Assembly: GCA_022510685.1 (NCBI GenBank)
Contig: JAFLTA010000002.1
Location: forward strand, 82,119-117,697
Length of the DNA stretch: 35,579 nt
Direction: 5' to 3'
Source: Lachnospiraceae bacterium
GTDB lineage: Bacteria > Bacillota > Clostridia > Lachnospirales > Lachnospiraceae
Program-made: the position numbers and the translations under genes
Notes under the pieces: generated by a model
Seen by the model: only the letters and a program-made list of their open reading frames with translations
Database searches by the model: none
What the model was told of the DNA's origin: nothing
Part shown: positions 24,861 to 33,764 of the stretch, piece after piece
Layout: each line of letters begins with the position of its first letter
Position numbering within the stretch: the first letter of the stretch is position 1

Positions 24861-27842
24861 ATGAAGATTTCCTATTTAGTTGAAAAATTATCGAGTGGTA
24901 GACAGCATTTATCACAATCAAATAAAAAACACAGACTTCTCCAATATTATGTGCTCTACACGGTACTGTTTGTATTTGTGTGCTTTATGGTTTTTTGTTG
25001 GTATTTCTTTACCGGAAGAACATTTATTTGGCAATTAGATGGCTGGGAACAGCATTATAAGGCTTTGGTACGTTATGCTCAATATTTGAATTCCATCATT
25101 AATGAACTGCTGTACAACCATCGTTTTGTTTTGCCAGAGTGGGATTTTGCTATCGGAGAAGGAAATGATATTCTTCACTCCCTTCACTATTATGTCATCG
25201 GAGACCCGTTTACATTGTTGTCGTTTTTAGTCCCTTCTCGCTATATGTGGATCTATTACGATTTCATGGTATTATTTCGTCTATATCTGGCAGGTATTGC
25301 CTTTTCCTGGCTTTGCTTTTATACAAAGAAAGACATTGGAGGATATGCGGTTATGGCAGGTGCATTGTCCTATGTATTCTGTTACTGGGCAATTTACAAT
25401 GTAAATCGTCATCCGTACTTTCTAAATCCAATGATATATTTTCCCCTCATTATCCTTGGTATTGAGAAAGTTTTGAAAAAAGAAAGAGCCTATTTACTGA
25501 TTATATCTGTGTTTCTTGCGGCAATTAGTAACTTCTATTACTACTATGTCATTGTACTTTTGACAGTTGCCTATGTAGCAATACGATTTCTCGTAGAATA
25601 TAAGACGGATATTCGCTCCATGCTCAGCGCACTTTTGCGAATAGCCGGCAGCTCCATTCTTGGTTCAGTTATAGGCGGTGTTATTTTGCTTCCTGTCATG
25701 TTTGCTTTCTTGAATGATTCGCGGATGGATTCCGGGAATGCCAGACATTTGGTATATCCGTTGTCTTATTATAGCGGATTATTGGGGGTTTTCTTTTCCG
25801 GAAACGGGAGTTATTGGTTGTGTCTGGGCTATGCCGCTCCTGTGATACTCGCTATTTTCCTGCTCTTTATGCGTAAACGGCAGCATCAGCTGTTGAAGAT
25901 TTGTTTTCTGGCATGTTCGCTCATTATCTTGATTCCGGCATTTGGTCAGGTTTTAAATGGAATGTCTTATATGAGTAATAAATGGTGTTGGGCATTTGCA
26001 CTCCTGTGTGCTTATGTTTTTACTGTGATGTGGCAGGAATTGATGGAACTGAAAATACAGGATGCTGCAAAACTGGCATTGTTTTTAAGTTTATGTTTTC
26101 TGGGACTGCTTATGTTCGAATACTCCCGTACGACAGTCGCATTTGCCGGTATTGGGATAGCATTCATATTTTTAATAGTTATTTTTCCGTTTCAACTTGA
26201 AGAACCGCAGGTTGAACTGTGGAAAAAATGGAAACAGGTAGTTGCCATCGCCTTGGTGATTATAGCCGTTGCTAATGTCAGTTTTTTCAAAAATGCATCA
26301 TCTACAGATAATTATGCAGATGAAGCTAAGACCGTAAAAGATATGGAAGAACAGTTTATGCTGACGGAGACAAATGCTGTTGAATCACTTGCAGAGGCTG
26401 ATGGTACAACCAAATTCTATCGCTTTTCGGGTCGGGGTACTTCGCGAAATGCGGGATTGATGAAAAATATGTCCAATACAAATTATTATTGGAGCATATC
26501 CAATCCTTATATAGATGATTTTCGAAACACGATGCAAATGCGCGAGCCATTATTTCAACTATATCAGGGATATGATGATAGGACGGCACTTCTGGCATTG
26601 AGCTCTGTGAAATATTTTGTAGTACCGGATAGTGCCAAAGTGTTAGTACCATACGGCTTTGCTTATGTGGACAGCATTAATGTAAAAGAGAATATAACGG
26701 ACGAAGCAAAATCACATCTTCTTGAGGAGTTAGGAACAGAGGAATTATCGGATTCCCAAATTAAAGTGATAGAAGAGGCGACTGCATCAACTTATCAAAT
26801 CTACCGGAATACAATGGCGTTACCTATTGCTTATGGGTATAATGCTATCATCAGTGAGGATGAATGGGACAGGCTTTCTGAAGTAGAGAAGCAGGAGGCA
26901 ATGCTTCAATCGGTTCTGCTTGACGGATATGACGGTGAAACACAGGATGATGAAGTTGATTGCAGCAGCAGGTCGCTTGATTACTCCATAGAGTGTGACG
27001 GTACCGGTGTTTCACTAGAGGATAGCAGTTTTGTGGTTACGGAAGAAAATGCGACTGCCACTATTAAATTTGAAGGGGTTGAGGATAGTGAAACATACTT
27101 TTCAATCAATGGTCTTGATTTTGACGGTGTTTCCACCTACGAGTTGTATTTTGGGAGTGGACGGTACGATCCGCTGAATTTGTTTTCGGAAACCCGCTGG
27201 AATCTTTTGCCCTATACAGAACGTGAAGCTGCAGAGAAAGAGCGTCTTTTTTGGTCGGAACCCGTCGAAGCAAATTTGGTGCTGCAATCTTCTGTCGGTG
27301 TAACTAAAATGATTAATTATCTTGCATGTGATCACAGCAGTTACAATGACCGTCATGATTTTACGGTGAATCTTGATTATACGGAGGATGCTGTGAAATC
27401 TATTACCGTCACCTTTTCTGCTGTTGGAGTCTACTCGTATGATTCCATACGGATTATCTGCCAGCCGATGGACAGCTATTCGAAACAGGTGTCAGCTTTG
27501 AAAAAAACAAAGCTTACAAAGGAGAAAGTTGGTACAGATACCATCAGCGGAACAGTTTCTCTGGATGAGCCGAAGATACTCTGCTTATCTGTTCCTTACT
27601 CCGAAGGATGGACCGCCTATGTAGATGGAGAAGAAACAAAACTCTACCGGGCTAATATAAAAAATATGGCATTGATGCTTGATGAAGGTAAACACAAAGT
27701 AAAGCTGGTATACCATACACCGTTTCTCAGGATGGGAGCGGGATTATCTGCTATGGGTGTTGCTGTTTTTGTTATGTTGTTACTAATTGATATACTAAAA
27801 AAGCGAAAATTACCAGGAGCCAAAAGGAGTGAGTCACTATGA
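24861..27842 (+). CDS. YfhO-family membrane glycosyltransferase (GT-C-like)
   Basis: A 993-residue polytopic protein. The N-terminal half (about 30-475) has many membrane helices and a first outside loop rich in acidic and aromatic residues (TFIWQLDGWEQHYKALVRYA). A large soluble, outward-facing region spans about 480-955, and one last membrane helix (about 960-985) is followed by a basic end. Family knowledge: in B. subtilis YfhO transfers sugar from undecaprenyl phosphate to lipoteichoic acid outside the cell, working with CsbB and GtcA-type partners. Homologues of both partners follow here with 4-base overlaps, which strongly supports that role. The start follows AGGGGCAGGA. Acceptor and sugar are unknown. 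Confidence 0.88.
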   Translation: MKISYLVEKLSSGRQHLSQSNKKHRLLQYYVLYTVLFVFVCFMVFCWYFFTGRTFIWQLDGWEQHYKALVRYAQYLNSIINELLYNHRFVLPEWDFAIGEGNDILHSLHYYVIGDPFTLLSFLVPSRYMWIYYDFMVLFRLYLAGIAFSWLCFYTKKDIGGYAVMAGALSYVFCYWAIYNVNRHPYFLNPMIYFPLIILGIEKVLKKERAYLLIISVFLAAISNFYYYYVIVLLTVAYVAIRFLVEYKTDIRSMLSALLRIAGSSILGSVIGGVILLPVMFAFLNDSRMDSGNARHLVYPLSYYSGLLGVFFSGNGSYWLCLGYAAPVILAIFLLFMRKRQHQLLKICFLACSLIILIPAFGQVLNGMSYMSNKWCWAFALLCAYVFTVMWQELMELKIQDAAKLALFLSLCFLGLLMFEYSRTTVAFAGIGIAFIFLIVIFPFQLEEPQVELWKKWKQVVAIALVIIAVANVSFFKNASSTDNYADEAKTVKDMEEQFMLTETNAVESLAEADGTTKFYRFSGRGTSRNAGLMKNMSNTNYYWSISNPYIDDFRNTMQMREPLFQLYQGYDDRTALLALSSVKYFVVPDSAKVLVPYGFAYVDSINVKENITDEAKSHLLEELGTEELSDSQIKVIEEATASTYQIYRNTMALPIAYGYNAIISEDEWDRLSEVEKQEAMLQSVLLDGYDGETQDDEVDCSSRSLDYSIECDGTGVSLEDSSFVVTEENATATIKFEGVEDSETYFSINGLDFDGVSTYELYFGSGRYDPLNLFSETRWNLLPYTEREAAEKERLFWSEPVEANLVLQSSVGVTKMINYLACDHSSYNDRHDFTVNLDYTEDAVKSITVTFSAVGVYSYDSIRIICQPMDSYSKQVSALKKTKLTKEKVGTDTISGTVSLDEPKILCLSVPYSEGWTAYVDGEETKLYRANIKNMALMLDEGKHKVKLVYHTPFLRMGAGLSAMGVAVFVMLLLIDILKKRKLPGAKRSESL

Positions 27843-28786
27843 TTTCTATCATTGTACCATGCTTTAATGAGCAGGAATCTTTGCCGTTGTTTTATGAAGA
27901 GGCAAAGAAGGTCCTGGAAGGGATCGAACAGTCTTATGAAATGTTATTTGTGAATGACGGTTCGTCAGATGGGACGCTTGATATTCTTCGCGAACTGTCT
28001 GAAAAAGATACCGCAGTCAAATACTTATCTTTCTCGCGCAACTTTGGTAAGGAATCTGCCATGTATGCCGGTCTTCAGCATGCGAAAGGCGATTATGTGG
28101 TGATGATGGATGCTGATCTTCAGCACCCGCCGGCTATGCTGGAAGAAATGTATCTTGCCATTAAAGAGGAGGGATATGATGTGGTGGCAGCCAGACGCGT
28201 ATCCCGAAAGGGGGAGCCACTCATACGGTCCTTATTTTCAAGGTGTTTCTACCGCATTATCAATAAGATATCCAGTGCGGAGTTTGTGGATGGCGCTTCG
28301 GATTTTCGTATGTTTTCTCGGAAAGTAGTGGATGCCATGGTGGAGATGGGAGAGTATAACCGGTTCTTAAAGGGAATTTTTGGCTGGGTGGGCTTCAAAA
28401 CCAAATGGGTTCCCTATGAAAATGTAGAGCGGGTAGCAGGAGGGACCAGCTGGTCTTTTTGGAAGCTTTTTCTCTATTCTTTAGAAGGTATTATTGCATT
28501 TTCTACGGTTCCGCTGGGAATTATTTCCATAATCGGAGTGATGTTTTTCGTAGTTGCCTTTGTTTGGATGATTGGCATCATAGTGAGGACTCTTATTTGG
28601 GGTGACCCTGTGGCAGGTTTTCCGACCTTGGCATGTATGCTGTTACTGATTGGCGGTTCTATTCAGTTGTCGTTAGGAATCATCGGGCAGTATCTGGCAA
28701 AGACCTACCTGGAGACGAAACGTCGACCACATTACATTATAGCGGAAACCAATGAGAGAAAGCAAAACGAGGATAAACAGGTATGA
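27839..28786 (+). CDS. GT2 polyprenyl-phosphate glycosyltransferase (CsbB/DPM-like)
   Basis: Loads a sugar from a nucleotide donor onto undecaprenyl phosphate at the cytoplasmic face of the membrane. 315 residues. A GT-A domain starts IIVPCFNEQESLP, with VNDGSSDGT at 38-46 and the metal-binding DAD at 91-93 (MMDADLQHPP). Two membrane helices lie near 220-285 (IIAFSTVPLGIISIIG and ACMLLLIGGSIQLSLG), followed by a basic tail. It overlaps the YfhO-like gene by 4 bases (ATGA) and gtcA by 4 bases. This is the CsbB-like member of a three-component system. The sugar is not decided by sequence. Confidence 0.92.
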   Translation: MISIIVPCFNEQESLPLFYEEAKKVLEGIEQSYEMLFVNDGSSDGTLDILRELSEKDTAVKYLSFSRNFGKESAMYAGLQHAKGDYVVMMDADLQHPPAMLEEMYLAIKEEGYDVVAARRVSRKGEPLIRSLFSRCFYRIINKISSAEFVDGASDFRMFSRKVVDAMVEMGEYNRFLKGIFGWVGFKTKWVPYENVERVAGGTSWSFWKLFLYSLEGIIAFSTVPLGIISIIGVMFFVVAFVWMIGIIVRTLIWGDPVAGFPTLACMLLLIGGSIQLSLGIIGQYLAKTYLETKRRPHYIIAETNERKQNEDKQV

Positions 28787-29238
28787 AACGTATTCGAGAT
28801 TTTTTAAAATCACATCGGGAACCAATATCCTATCTATTCTGGGGGGTTATGACAACCATAGTCAGCTGGGGAACATACAGTCTTTTTGTGACAGTCACGA
28901 AATCTGTCATTATTGCAAACGTGCTATCGTGGATTTGTGCGATACTGTTTGCCTTTGTCACGAATAAACTGTGGGTATTCCGGAGCATGAGTTGGTCTCC
29001 GGATACGGTATTGACAGAATTGTGGACATTTGTTGCAGCCCGAATTGCAACCGGATTTTTGGAAATCGCAGGCGTTCCTTTTCTTATAAATATTGGCATG
29101 AACCAGAGGATATTAGGTATAGAGGGAATGGTGGCAAAAGTTTTTGTCAGTGTTGTGGTAGTCATACTAAATTATGTATTAAGTAAACTTCTGGTGTTTA
29201 GGAATGACGGTGTGTCCGAAAAAATTAACAGTAAGTAA
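28783..29238 (+). CDS. GtcA-family membrane protein (putative lipid-linked sugar flippase)
   Basis: A small protein of 151 residues with four predicted membrane helices (about 15-37, 40-60, 78-98, 118-140). It has the family start EPISYLFWGVMTTIVSWGTY and the conserved FVTNKLWVFRS. GtcA proteins are thought to move undecaprenyl-phosphate sugars to the outer face of the membrane. It is the third part of the YfhO-GT2-GtcA set and overlaps the GT2 gene by 4 bases, so translation is probably coupled. The next gene starts 25 bases downstream. Confidence 0.9.
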   Translation: MKRIRDFLKSHREPISYLFWGVMTTIVSWGTYSLFVTVTKSVIIANVLSWICAILFAFVTNKLWVFRSMSWSPDTVLTELWTFVAARIATGFLEIAGVPFLINIGMNQRILGIEGMVAKVFVSVVVVILNYVLSKLLVFRNDGVSEKINSK

Positions 29239-29263
29239 CAATGTTCATAAATGGAGAAAAATT

Positions 29264-30124
29264 ATGTGGATTGCAGATGAATGGGAAGATTATGAGGTAC
29301 TTGATACTTCAGGCGGTGAAAAACTGGAGCGTTGGGGGGATTATATTTTGGTGCGCCCAGATCCTCAGGTAATCTGGAATACTCCCCGCAAAGAGTCCGG
29401 ATGGAAGAAAAAAAACGGACATTACCATCGAAGTAATCGTGGTGGCGGGGAATGGGAATTTTTCGATTTGCCAAAGACATGGAGTATCAGATACAAAGAA
29501 TTGACATTTCATCTTCAGCCTTTTCAGTTTAAGCATACGGGATTATTTCCGGAGCAGGCGGTCAACTGGGAGTGGTTTGGCGCAAAAATCCATGGGGCAA
29601 ATCGTCCTGTGAAAGTTCTCAATTTATTTGCTTATACGGGAGGGGCAACATTGGCGGCAGCGGCAGCAGGTGCAAGCGTTACCCATGTGGATGCCTCCAA
29701 GGGCATGGTGACATGGGCGAAGGAGAATGCAGCGGCTTCCGGTCTGGCTGACAGACCGATTCGCTGGCTGGTGGATGACTGTGTAAAATTTGTAGAGCGG
29801 GAAATTCGTCGTGGCAATAAATATGACGGAATTATCATGGACCCTCCCTCCTATGGCAGAGGACCAAAGGGAGAAATATGGAAAATAGAGGAAAAGATTT
29901 ATCCGCTTATTCAGTTATGTACGGAAATACTGGCAGAAGATGCACTGTTTTTTTTGATTAATTCTTATACGACAGGATTGCAACCGGCAGTGTTGTCGTA
30001 TATGATGAATACGGAAATCGTAAGTCGCTTTGGCGGACATGTGGATGCACAGGAGATTGGGCTGCCGGTTAGCAGTAATGGACTGATACTTCCCTGTGGT
30101 GCTTCAGGACGTTGGGAGAAATAA
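29264..30124 (+). CDS. Class I SAM-dependent methyltransferase (RlmI-like, PF10672 type)
   Basis: A 286-residue methyltransferase. Cofactor motif I is LNLFAYTGG (119-127), the acidic residue is in HVDAS (Asp143), VDDCVKFVERE follows, and the catalytic DPPSYGRG starts at 193. This resembles the catalytic half of rRNA cytosine-C5 methyltransferases such as RlmI, without an N-terminal PUA domain. The short form is common in Firmicutes and its RNA target is not known to me. The start at ATG 29264 is fixed by GGAG at 29253-29256 (7-base spacing), which removes a 20-residue extension. It lies between the glycosylation genes and the DUF4430 gene, probably co-transcribed by position rather than function. 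Confidence 0.9.
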   Translation: MWIADEWEDYEVLDTSGGEKLERWGDYILVRPDPQVIWNTPRKESGWKKKNGHYHRSNRGGGEWEFFDLPKTWSIRYKELTFHLQPFQFKHTGLFPEQAVNWEWFGAKIHGANRPVKVLNLFAYTGGATLAAAAAGASVTHVDASKGMVTWAKENAAASGLADRPIRWLVDDCVKFVEREIRRGNKYDGIIMDPPSYGRGPKGEIWKIEEKIYPLIQLCTEILAEDALFFLINSYTTGLQPAVLSYMMNTEIVSRFGGHVDAQEIGLPVSSNGLILPCGASGRWEK

Positions 30125-30154
30125 CTGGTTATAGAGAAAAGAGGATGTTGTATA

Positions 30155-31072
30155 TTGGATAATAAGCGTAAAATCAAGAAGATTGCCACCATTATCATTC
30201 TGGTGGTATTCCTTGTGATCGGACTATCCGGTCTGAGGATTCGCTCTGTGGGGCAGTATCGGCAGGAGCAGAAGCAGTTGGCGAAGGAAATCCTCGTGGA
30301 TGAGTCCTCCGGGACGGACGCATCGACAGAAGTCGAAACGAATACACCTGAACCGGATAAATCAGCTGTTCAGGAAAGTGATTCCAAGGGTAGTACGGCT
30401 TCTTCGGATAAAGGAAAAAGTTCCGGAGATGAGACCGGTTCCGCTGATAGGAATGGCAAGAGTTCTGATGGTACGGGAAGTTCTTCGGGTAAAAGTAAGA
30501 GTTCCGGAGGTACGGCAAGTTCTTCCGGCAAAAGTAAAAGTTCCGGAGGTACGGCAAATTCTTCCGTTAAAAGTAAGGGTTCCTATACAAAAGCAAGTTC
30601 TTCCGGCAAAGGGAAAGCTACGAAAAAGCCGGCAACAGCAAAGCCGGAAAGTCGTGCCACACAAACACCTTCCAGGTCAGACGGCAGCTCTGTCTGTTCT
30701 ATAACGATTCGCTGTGACAGTCTGCTAAAGCACTGGGATGATTTGAGTGATAGTGTGAAAAAAAAGGTTCCGGAAAGCGGATTTATATTGCGGAAAACCA
30801 ATGTGAAAGTGACGAATTCGGATACGGCATTTTCCATTTTGCAAAAAGTATGCAAAGCAAAAAATATTGCGTTGGATGCGGAGTATAGTAATGTGTTTTC
30901 CACAGAATATATTCAAGGAATTGGCTACCTGTATGAAAAAGAAGCAGGGGATATGAGCGGATGGCTGTACAGGGTAAATGGGAAAATACCAAATTATGGT
31001 TCTTCCGGATATCAATTGCAGGCAGGGGATGATGTAGAATGGGTATACACCTATACAGGAGAATGGGAATAG
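30155..31072 (+). CDS. Membrane-anchored DUF4430 (transcobalamin-C-like) protein linked to an ECF transporter
   Basis: 305 residues: a short basic cytoplasmic start, one membrane segment (about 11-29), a low-complexity Ser/Gly/Lys stalk (about 50-175) with 13-residue repeats, and a C-terminal DUF4430 domain (about 180-305) ending SGWLYRVNGKIPNYG and DDVEWVYTYTG. DUF4430 (PF14478) resembles the C-terminal domain of transcobalamin and intrinsic factor. The start is a TTG at 30155 about 10 bases after GAGG; no ATG in frame is near. It sits immediately before EcfT, the fused EcfA and an S component, so an outside capture or handover role for the ECF substrate is plausible. A corrinoid substrate is only a suggestion from the fold. 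Confidence 0.85.
   Translation: MDNKRKIKKIATIIILVVFLVIGLSGLRIRSVGQYRQEQKQLAKEILVDESSGTDASTEVETNTPEPDKSAVQESDSKGSTASSDKGKSSGDETGSADRNGKSSDGTGSSSGKSKSSGGTASSSGKSKSSGGTANSSVKSKGSYTKASSSGKGKATKKPATAKPESRATQTPSRSDGSSVCSITIRCDSLLKHWDDLSDSVKKKVPESGFILRKTNVKVTNSDTAFSILQKVCKAKNIALDAEYSNVFSTEYIQGIGYLYEKEAGDMSGWLYRVNGKIPNYGSSGYQLQAGDDVEWVYTYTGEWE
30440..30634 (+). repeat. 39-bp tandem repeats in the DUF4430 stalk
   Basis: Five 13-residue units start at residues 96, 109, 122, 135 and 148. Units 2 and 3 both read SSSGKSKSSGGTA and are almost identical in DNA. The others are diverged. The unit length keeps the reading frame. Confidence 0.8.
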
Positions 31073-31117
31073 AACGAAAACAGATATATATGTAGCAGGG
31101 AATAGACAGGAGGAAAA

Positions 31118-32056
31118 ATGCAGAGGTCAGTATTTGAGACATATCATCCATGGGTGGTGTTTGGATATTTGGTTGCAGTGCTTATTGTGACGATGTCCGG
31201 TATGCATCCGGGAATGATTTTTACGTCCTTTGCCGTCTCTTTTGTCTATTCCCTTTTTTTGTACGGAAAAACGATATGGAAGCGCAGTTTGTTTGTGGGG
31301 ATTCCCGTGGCAGTATTTGCGATGGGCATCCTGCCTCTGTTTCGCCATAATGGCGTCACACCGTTGTTTTACATCAATGATATGGCTGTTACGTTGGAGA
31401 GTATTATTTTTGGCGGCATGATGACACTGTTGCTTCTGGCGGTTTTGCAATGGTTTTATGTCTGGAATGCGTTGTTGGGGCAGGAGAAATTATTATATCT
31501 GATAGGAAGGGCGATGCCGTCTGTGGCGTTAGTCATCAGTATGACATTACGTTTGCTACCGCTTATGGGAAAACGCTTGCAGGATATCCGGGAGGGAAAC
31601 CGGGGGTTGGAAGGGCGTCCGGCGCATGGAATCAGAGGAGGGCTGCAGGATTTATCTGTATTGGTATCATGGTCGTTGGAGGATTCGCTGGAGACCTCCA
31701 TGATTATGGAGACACGAGGTTACGGGATTAAAAGACGAACTTCTTTTCATTTGTATCGGTGGCGGATGAGGGATGTAATGTGGCTTACAGGGATTCTTTT
31801 GCTCTTTATAGCTGTACTTATACAAATGTCAGAGGGATTTACTGACTGGGCATATTTTCCGGAGCTGGTTTGGGAGAAGCGACCCGTTCGGATTGGTGTT
31901 TGTATGCTGTCATTTGGTATGCTTGCCGGAATCCCTTTTTTTACTGACATGGTATATCGGTTGAAACGAAATGTGGGAGAAAGACGCTTTCGGACGGAGG
32001 ACTTTTCGGAGAGAGAGATTGAATATTTGCACGGAATATACGGGAAGGAGGACTAG
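31118..32056 (+). CDS. ecfT: ECF transporter transmembrane component EcfT
   Basis: Couples ATP hydrolysis by the EcfA module to movement of the S component in the membrane. The 312-residue sequence has several hydrophobic helices (about 14-45, 57-75, 95-120, 135-150, 220-235 and 255-275). A cytoplasmic coupling region holds LEDSLETSMIMETRGYG (187-203), and the Arg-Gly pair at 200-201 is the EcfT signature that contacts the ATPase. The start follows AGGAGG. It lies 45 bases after the DUF4430 gene, and its stop codon nearly touches the start of the ATPase gene. Confidence 0.92.
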   Translation: MQRSVFETYHPWVVFGYLVAVLIVTMSGMHPGMIFTSFAVSFVYSLFLYGKTIWKRSLFVGIPVAVFAMGILPLFRHNGVTPLFYINDMAVTLESIIFGGMMTLLLLAVLQWFYVWNALLGQEKLLYLIGRAMPSVALVISMTLRLLPLMGKRLQDIREGNRGLEGRPAHGIRGGLQDLSVLVSWSLEDSLETSMIMETRGYGIKRRTSFHLYRWRMRDVMWLTGILLLFIAVLIQMSEGFTDWAYFPELVWEKRPVRIGVCMLSFGMLAGIPFFTDMVYRLKRNVGERRFRTEDFSEREIEYLHGIYGKED

Positions 32057-32057
32057 C

Positions 32058-33737
32058 ATGGCATTGTTACGGTTTGAAAGAGTGAACTTTTGTTATCCGG
32101 AAAGCGAAAAACAAGTGCTTAAAGAAGTGTTTTTTTCCATTGAGCAGGGAGAGTTCGTGTTGCTGTGCGGGGCTTCCGGATGCGGAAAAACAACACTGTT
32201 GCGTCATGTCTTGAAAAGTCAGATTCCTGTGGGAACCGGAGACGGAGAAATGATTTTTGACGGAAACGATATTGAGCGAATGCCGGATGAGGAGGCTGCA
32301 AGACGTATCTCCTTCGTGGGGCAGGATCCGGAAGCGTCCGTAATTACCGAAACGGTATGGCAGGAGCTTGCATTTGGCTTGGAGAGTTTGGGGACTCCGG
32401 TGGAACAAATGAGGAGACGGACGGCAGAGATAGCGGAGTATTTCGGACTGGGAAAGTTGTTTCGCAGGAACACGGCTGAATTATCCGGAGGACAAAAACA
32501 GCTTTTGCAGTTGGCATCAGCGATGGTGATGCAGCCGGAATTGCTGGTGTTGGATGAGCCTACGTCTCAGCTGGATCCTATTGGGGCAGGACGTTTTTTA
32601 GAGACTCTGGTTAAGCTAAACCGGGATTTTGGCGTAACCATACTACTATCAGAACAACGGTTGGAGGGTGTGCTGCCTCTCGCAGATAAGGTGTTGGTTA
32701 TGGATGAAGGTCAGGTTGAAGTTTGTACTCCGAGGGAATGTAGTATGCTTTTGCAGGAAAAAGGGAGTGCAGTTTTATCTGCGTTACCTGTAGCAAGTCG
32801 TGTGGCAATGGAGTGGAAGGGGACAATGTACGGCAAGTCGACACCAAAACAGGAATCTATTCCCCTTACTATACGTGAGGGACAAATGTGGCTGAGAAAA
32901 CAGAGGAATGTTATAAATGAAAAAAGAAAAAAAGATTTCTCTGTCCGAGATGATAAAACGGAAATAAATATGGAGAGCAAGGAAAATGTTCTTATACAGA
33001 CGAGGCATATATCTTTTGCTTACAATAAAGGGGAACTCATCCTGCGTGACTTTAACTGGAAATTGCAAAAAGGCAGTATATATTGTATTCTTGGAAGCAA
33101 TGGTTCGGGGAAAAGTACACTCCTTAAACTGCTTGCCGGTATTTATAAACCACAGGGTGGCAGAATCATTTCTAAGGCGCGGATCATTTATCTGCCACAG
33201 AATCCTAAGGCTGTGTTTTCAGATATTTCCGTGGAGGAAGAGTTGGCTCAGTTTTTATTGCGGAAACAGTTATCGCAAAAGGAAATGATAGATAAAACGG
33301 AGGAAATGTTAGCGTTTATGGATTTGACAAAGGTGCGTAACAACCATCCCTATGATTTAAGTGGTGGTCAGGCACAGCGTCTGGCAATTGCCAAAGCGTT
33401 ACTTACGGAGCCTGAAATTCTTTTGCTGGATGAGCCTACTAAAGGGTTGGATGCTGCGTTTAAGAAGACATTGGGAAAGTATTTGCAGAAAATGACAGAC
33501 AGGGGGATTACCGTTGTTCTGGTTTCCCATGATTTGGAATTTTGTGCAGAATATTCGACCCATTGTGGATTGTTGTTTGATGGCGAGATGATTTGTCAGG
33601 GATACACCGAAGAATTTTTCCGGGATAATTATTTTTACGTTCCTGCCGCCACACGGATGGCAGATGGTATCTGGGAGGATGTGCTGACAGGAGAAGATAT
33701 TGTTAAGAAGTTAAGTTTAGATAGTAACTTTTTGTAA
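32058..33737 (+). CDS. Fused double ATPase of the ECF transporter (EcfA1-EcfA2 type)
   Basis: One 559-residue chain carries both ATPase domains. Domain 1: Walker A GASGCGKT (38-45), signature LSGGQ (142-146), Walker B LLVLDEPT (162-169). Domain 2: Walker A GSNGSGKS (346-353), signature LSGGQ (434-438), Walker B ILLLDEPT (454-461). Domain 2 has a normal switch histidine (VSHDLE), while domain 1 has SEQRLE, with Gln200 where histidine is usual. A linker (about 250-310) joins them. The start is ATG 32058 after AAGGAGG at 32045-32051; in-frame codons further upstream lie inside ecfT. Fused ATPases occur in several clostridial ECF transporters. Confidence 0.93.
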   Translation: MALLRFERVNFCYPESEKQVLKEVFFSIEQGEFVLLCGASGCGKTTLLRHVLKSQIPVGTGDGEMIFDGNDIERMPDEEAARRISFVGQDPEASVITETVWQELAFGLESLGTPVEQMRRRTAEIAEYFGLGKLFRRNTAELSGGQKQLLQLASAMVMQPELLVLDEPTSQLDPIGAGRFLETLVKLNRDFGVTILLSEQRLEGVLPLADKVLVMDEGQVEVCTPRECSMLLQEKGSAVLSALPVASRVAMEWKGTMYGKSTPKQESIPLTIREGQMWLRKQRNVINEKRKKDFSVRDDKTEINMESKENVLIQTRHISFAYNKGELILRDFNWKLQKGSIYCILGSNGSGKSTLLKLLAGIYKPQGGRIISKARIIYLPQNPKAVFSDISVEEELAQFLLRKQLSQKEMIDKTEEMLAFMDLTKVRNNHPYDLSGGQAQRLAIAKALLTEPEILLLDEPTKGLDAAFKKTLGKYLQKMTDRGITVVLVSHDLEFCAEYSTHCGLLFDGEMICQGYTEEFFRDNYFYVPAATRMADGIWEDVLTGEDIVKKLSLDSNFL

Positions 33738-33764
33738 TAGGACCGGAAGAATAGGAGAATGTGC

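Noticed and set aside
29204-29263. 20-codon extension of the methyltransferase overlapping gtcA
   Set aside because: The ribosome binding site supports ATG 29264 and the extra residues are gtcA codons in another frame.
30125-30154. Possible cobalamin riboswitch before the DUF4430-ECF genes
   Set aside because: Only 30 bases separate the genes and no B12-box-like sequence or large fold is present, so none is called.
30440-30634. CRISPR-like repeat array
   Set aside because: The repeats are contiguous, in frame and without spacers; they encode a protein stalk.
30300-30704. Plus-strand frame of 134 codons inside the DUF4430 gene, and minus-strand frames opposite it
   Set aside because: They arise from the low-complexity tandem repeats read in other frames; residue pattern is repetitive and family-less.
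31971-32057. 29-codon extension of the fused ATPase into ecfT
   Set aside because: The ABC domain starts at ATG 32058 with AAGGAGG at the correct distance; the extension is ecfT sequence in another frame.
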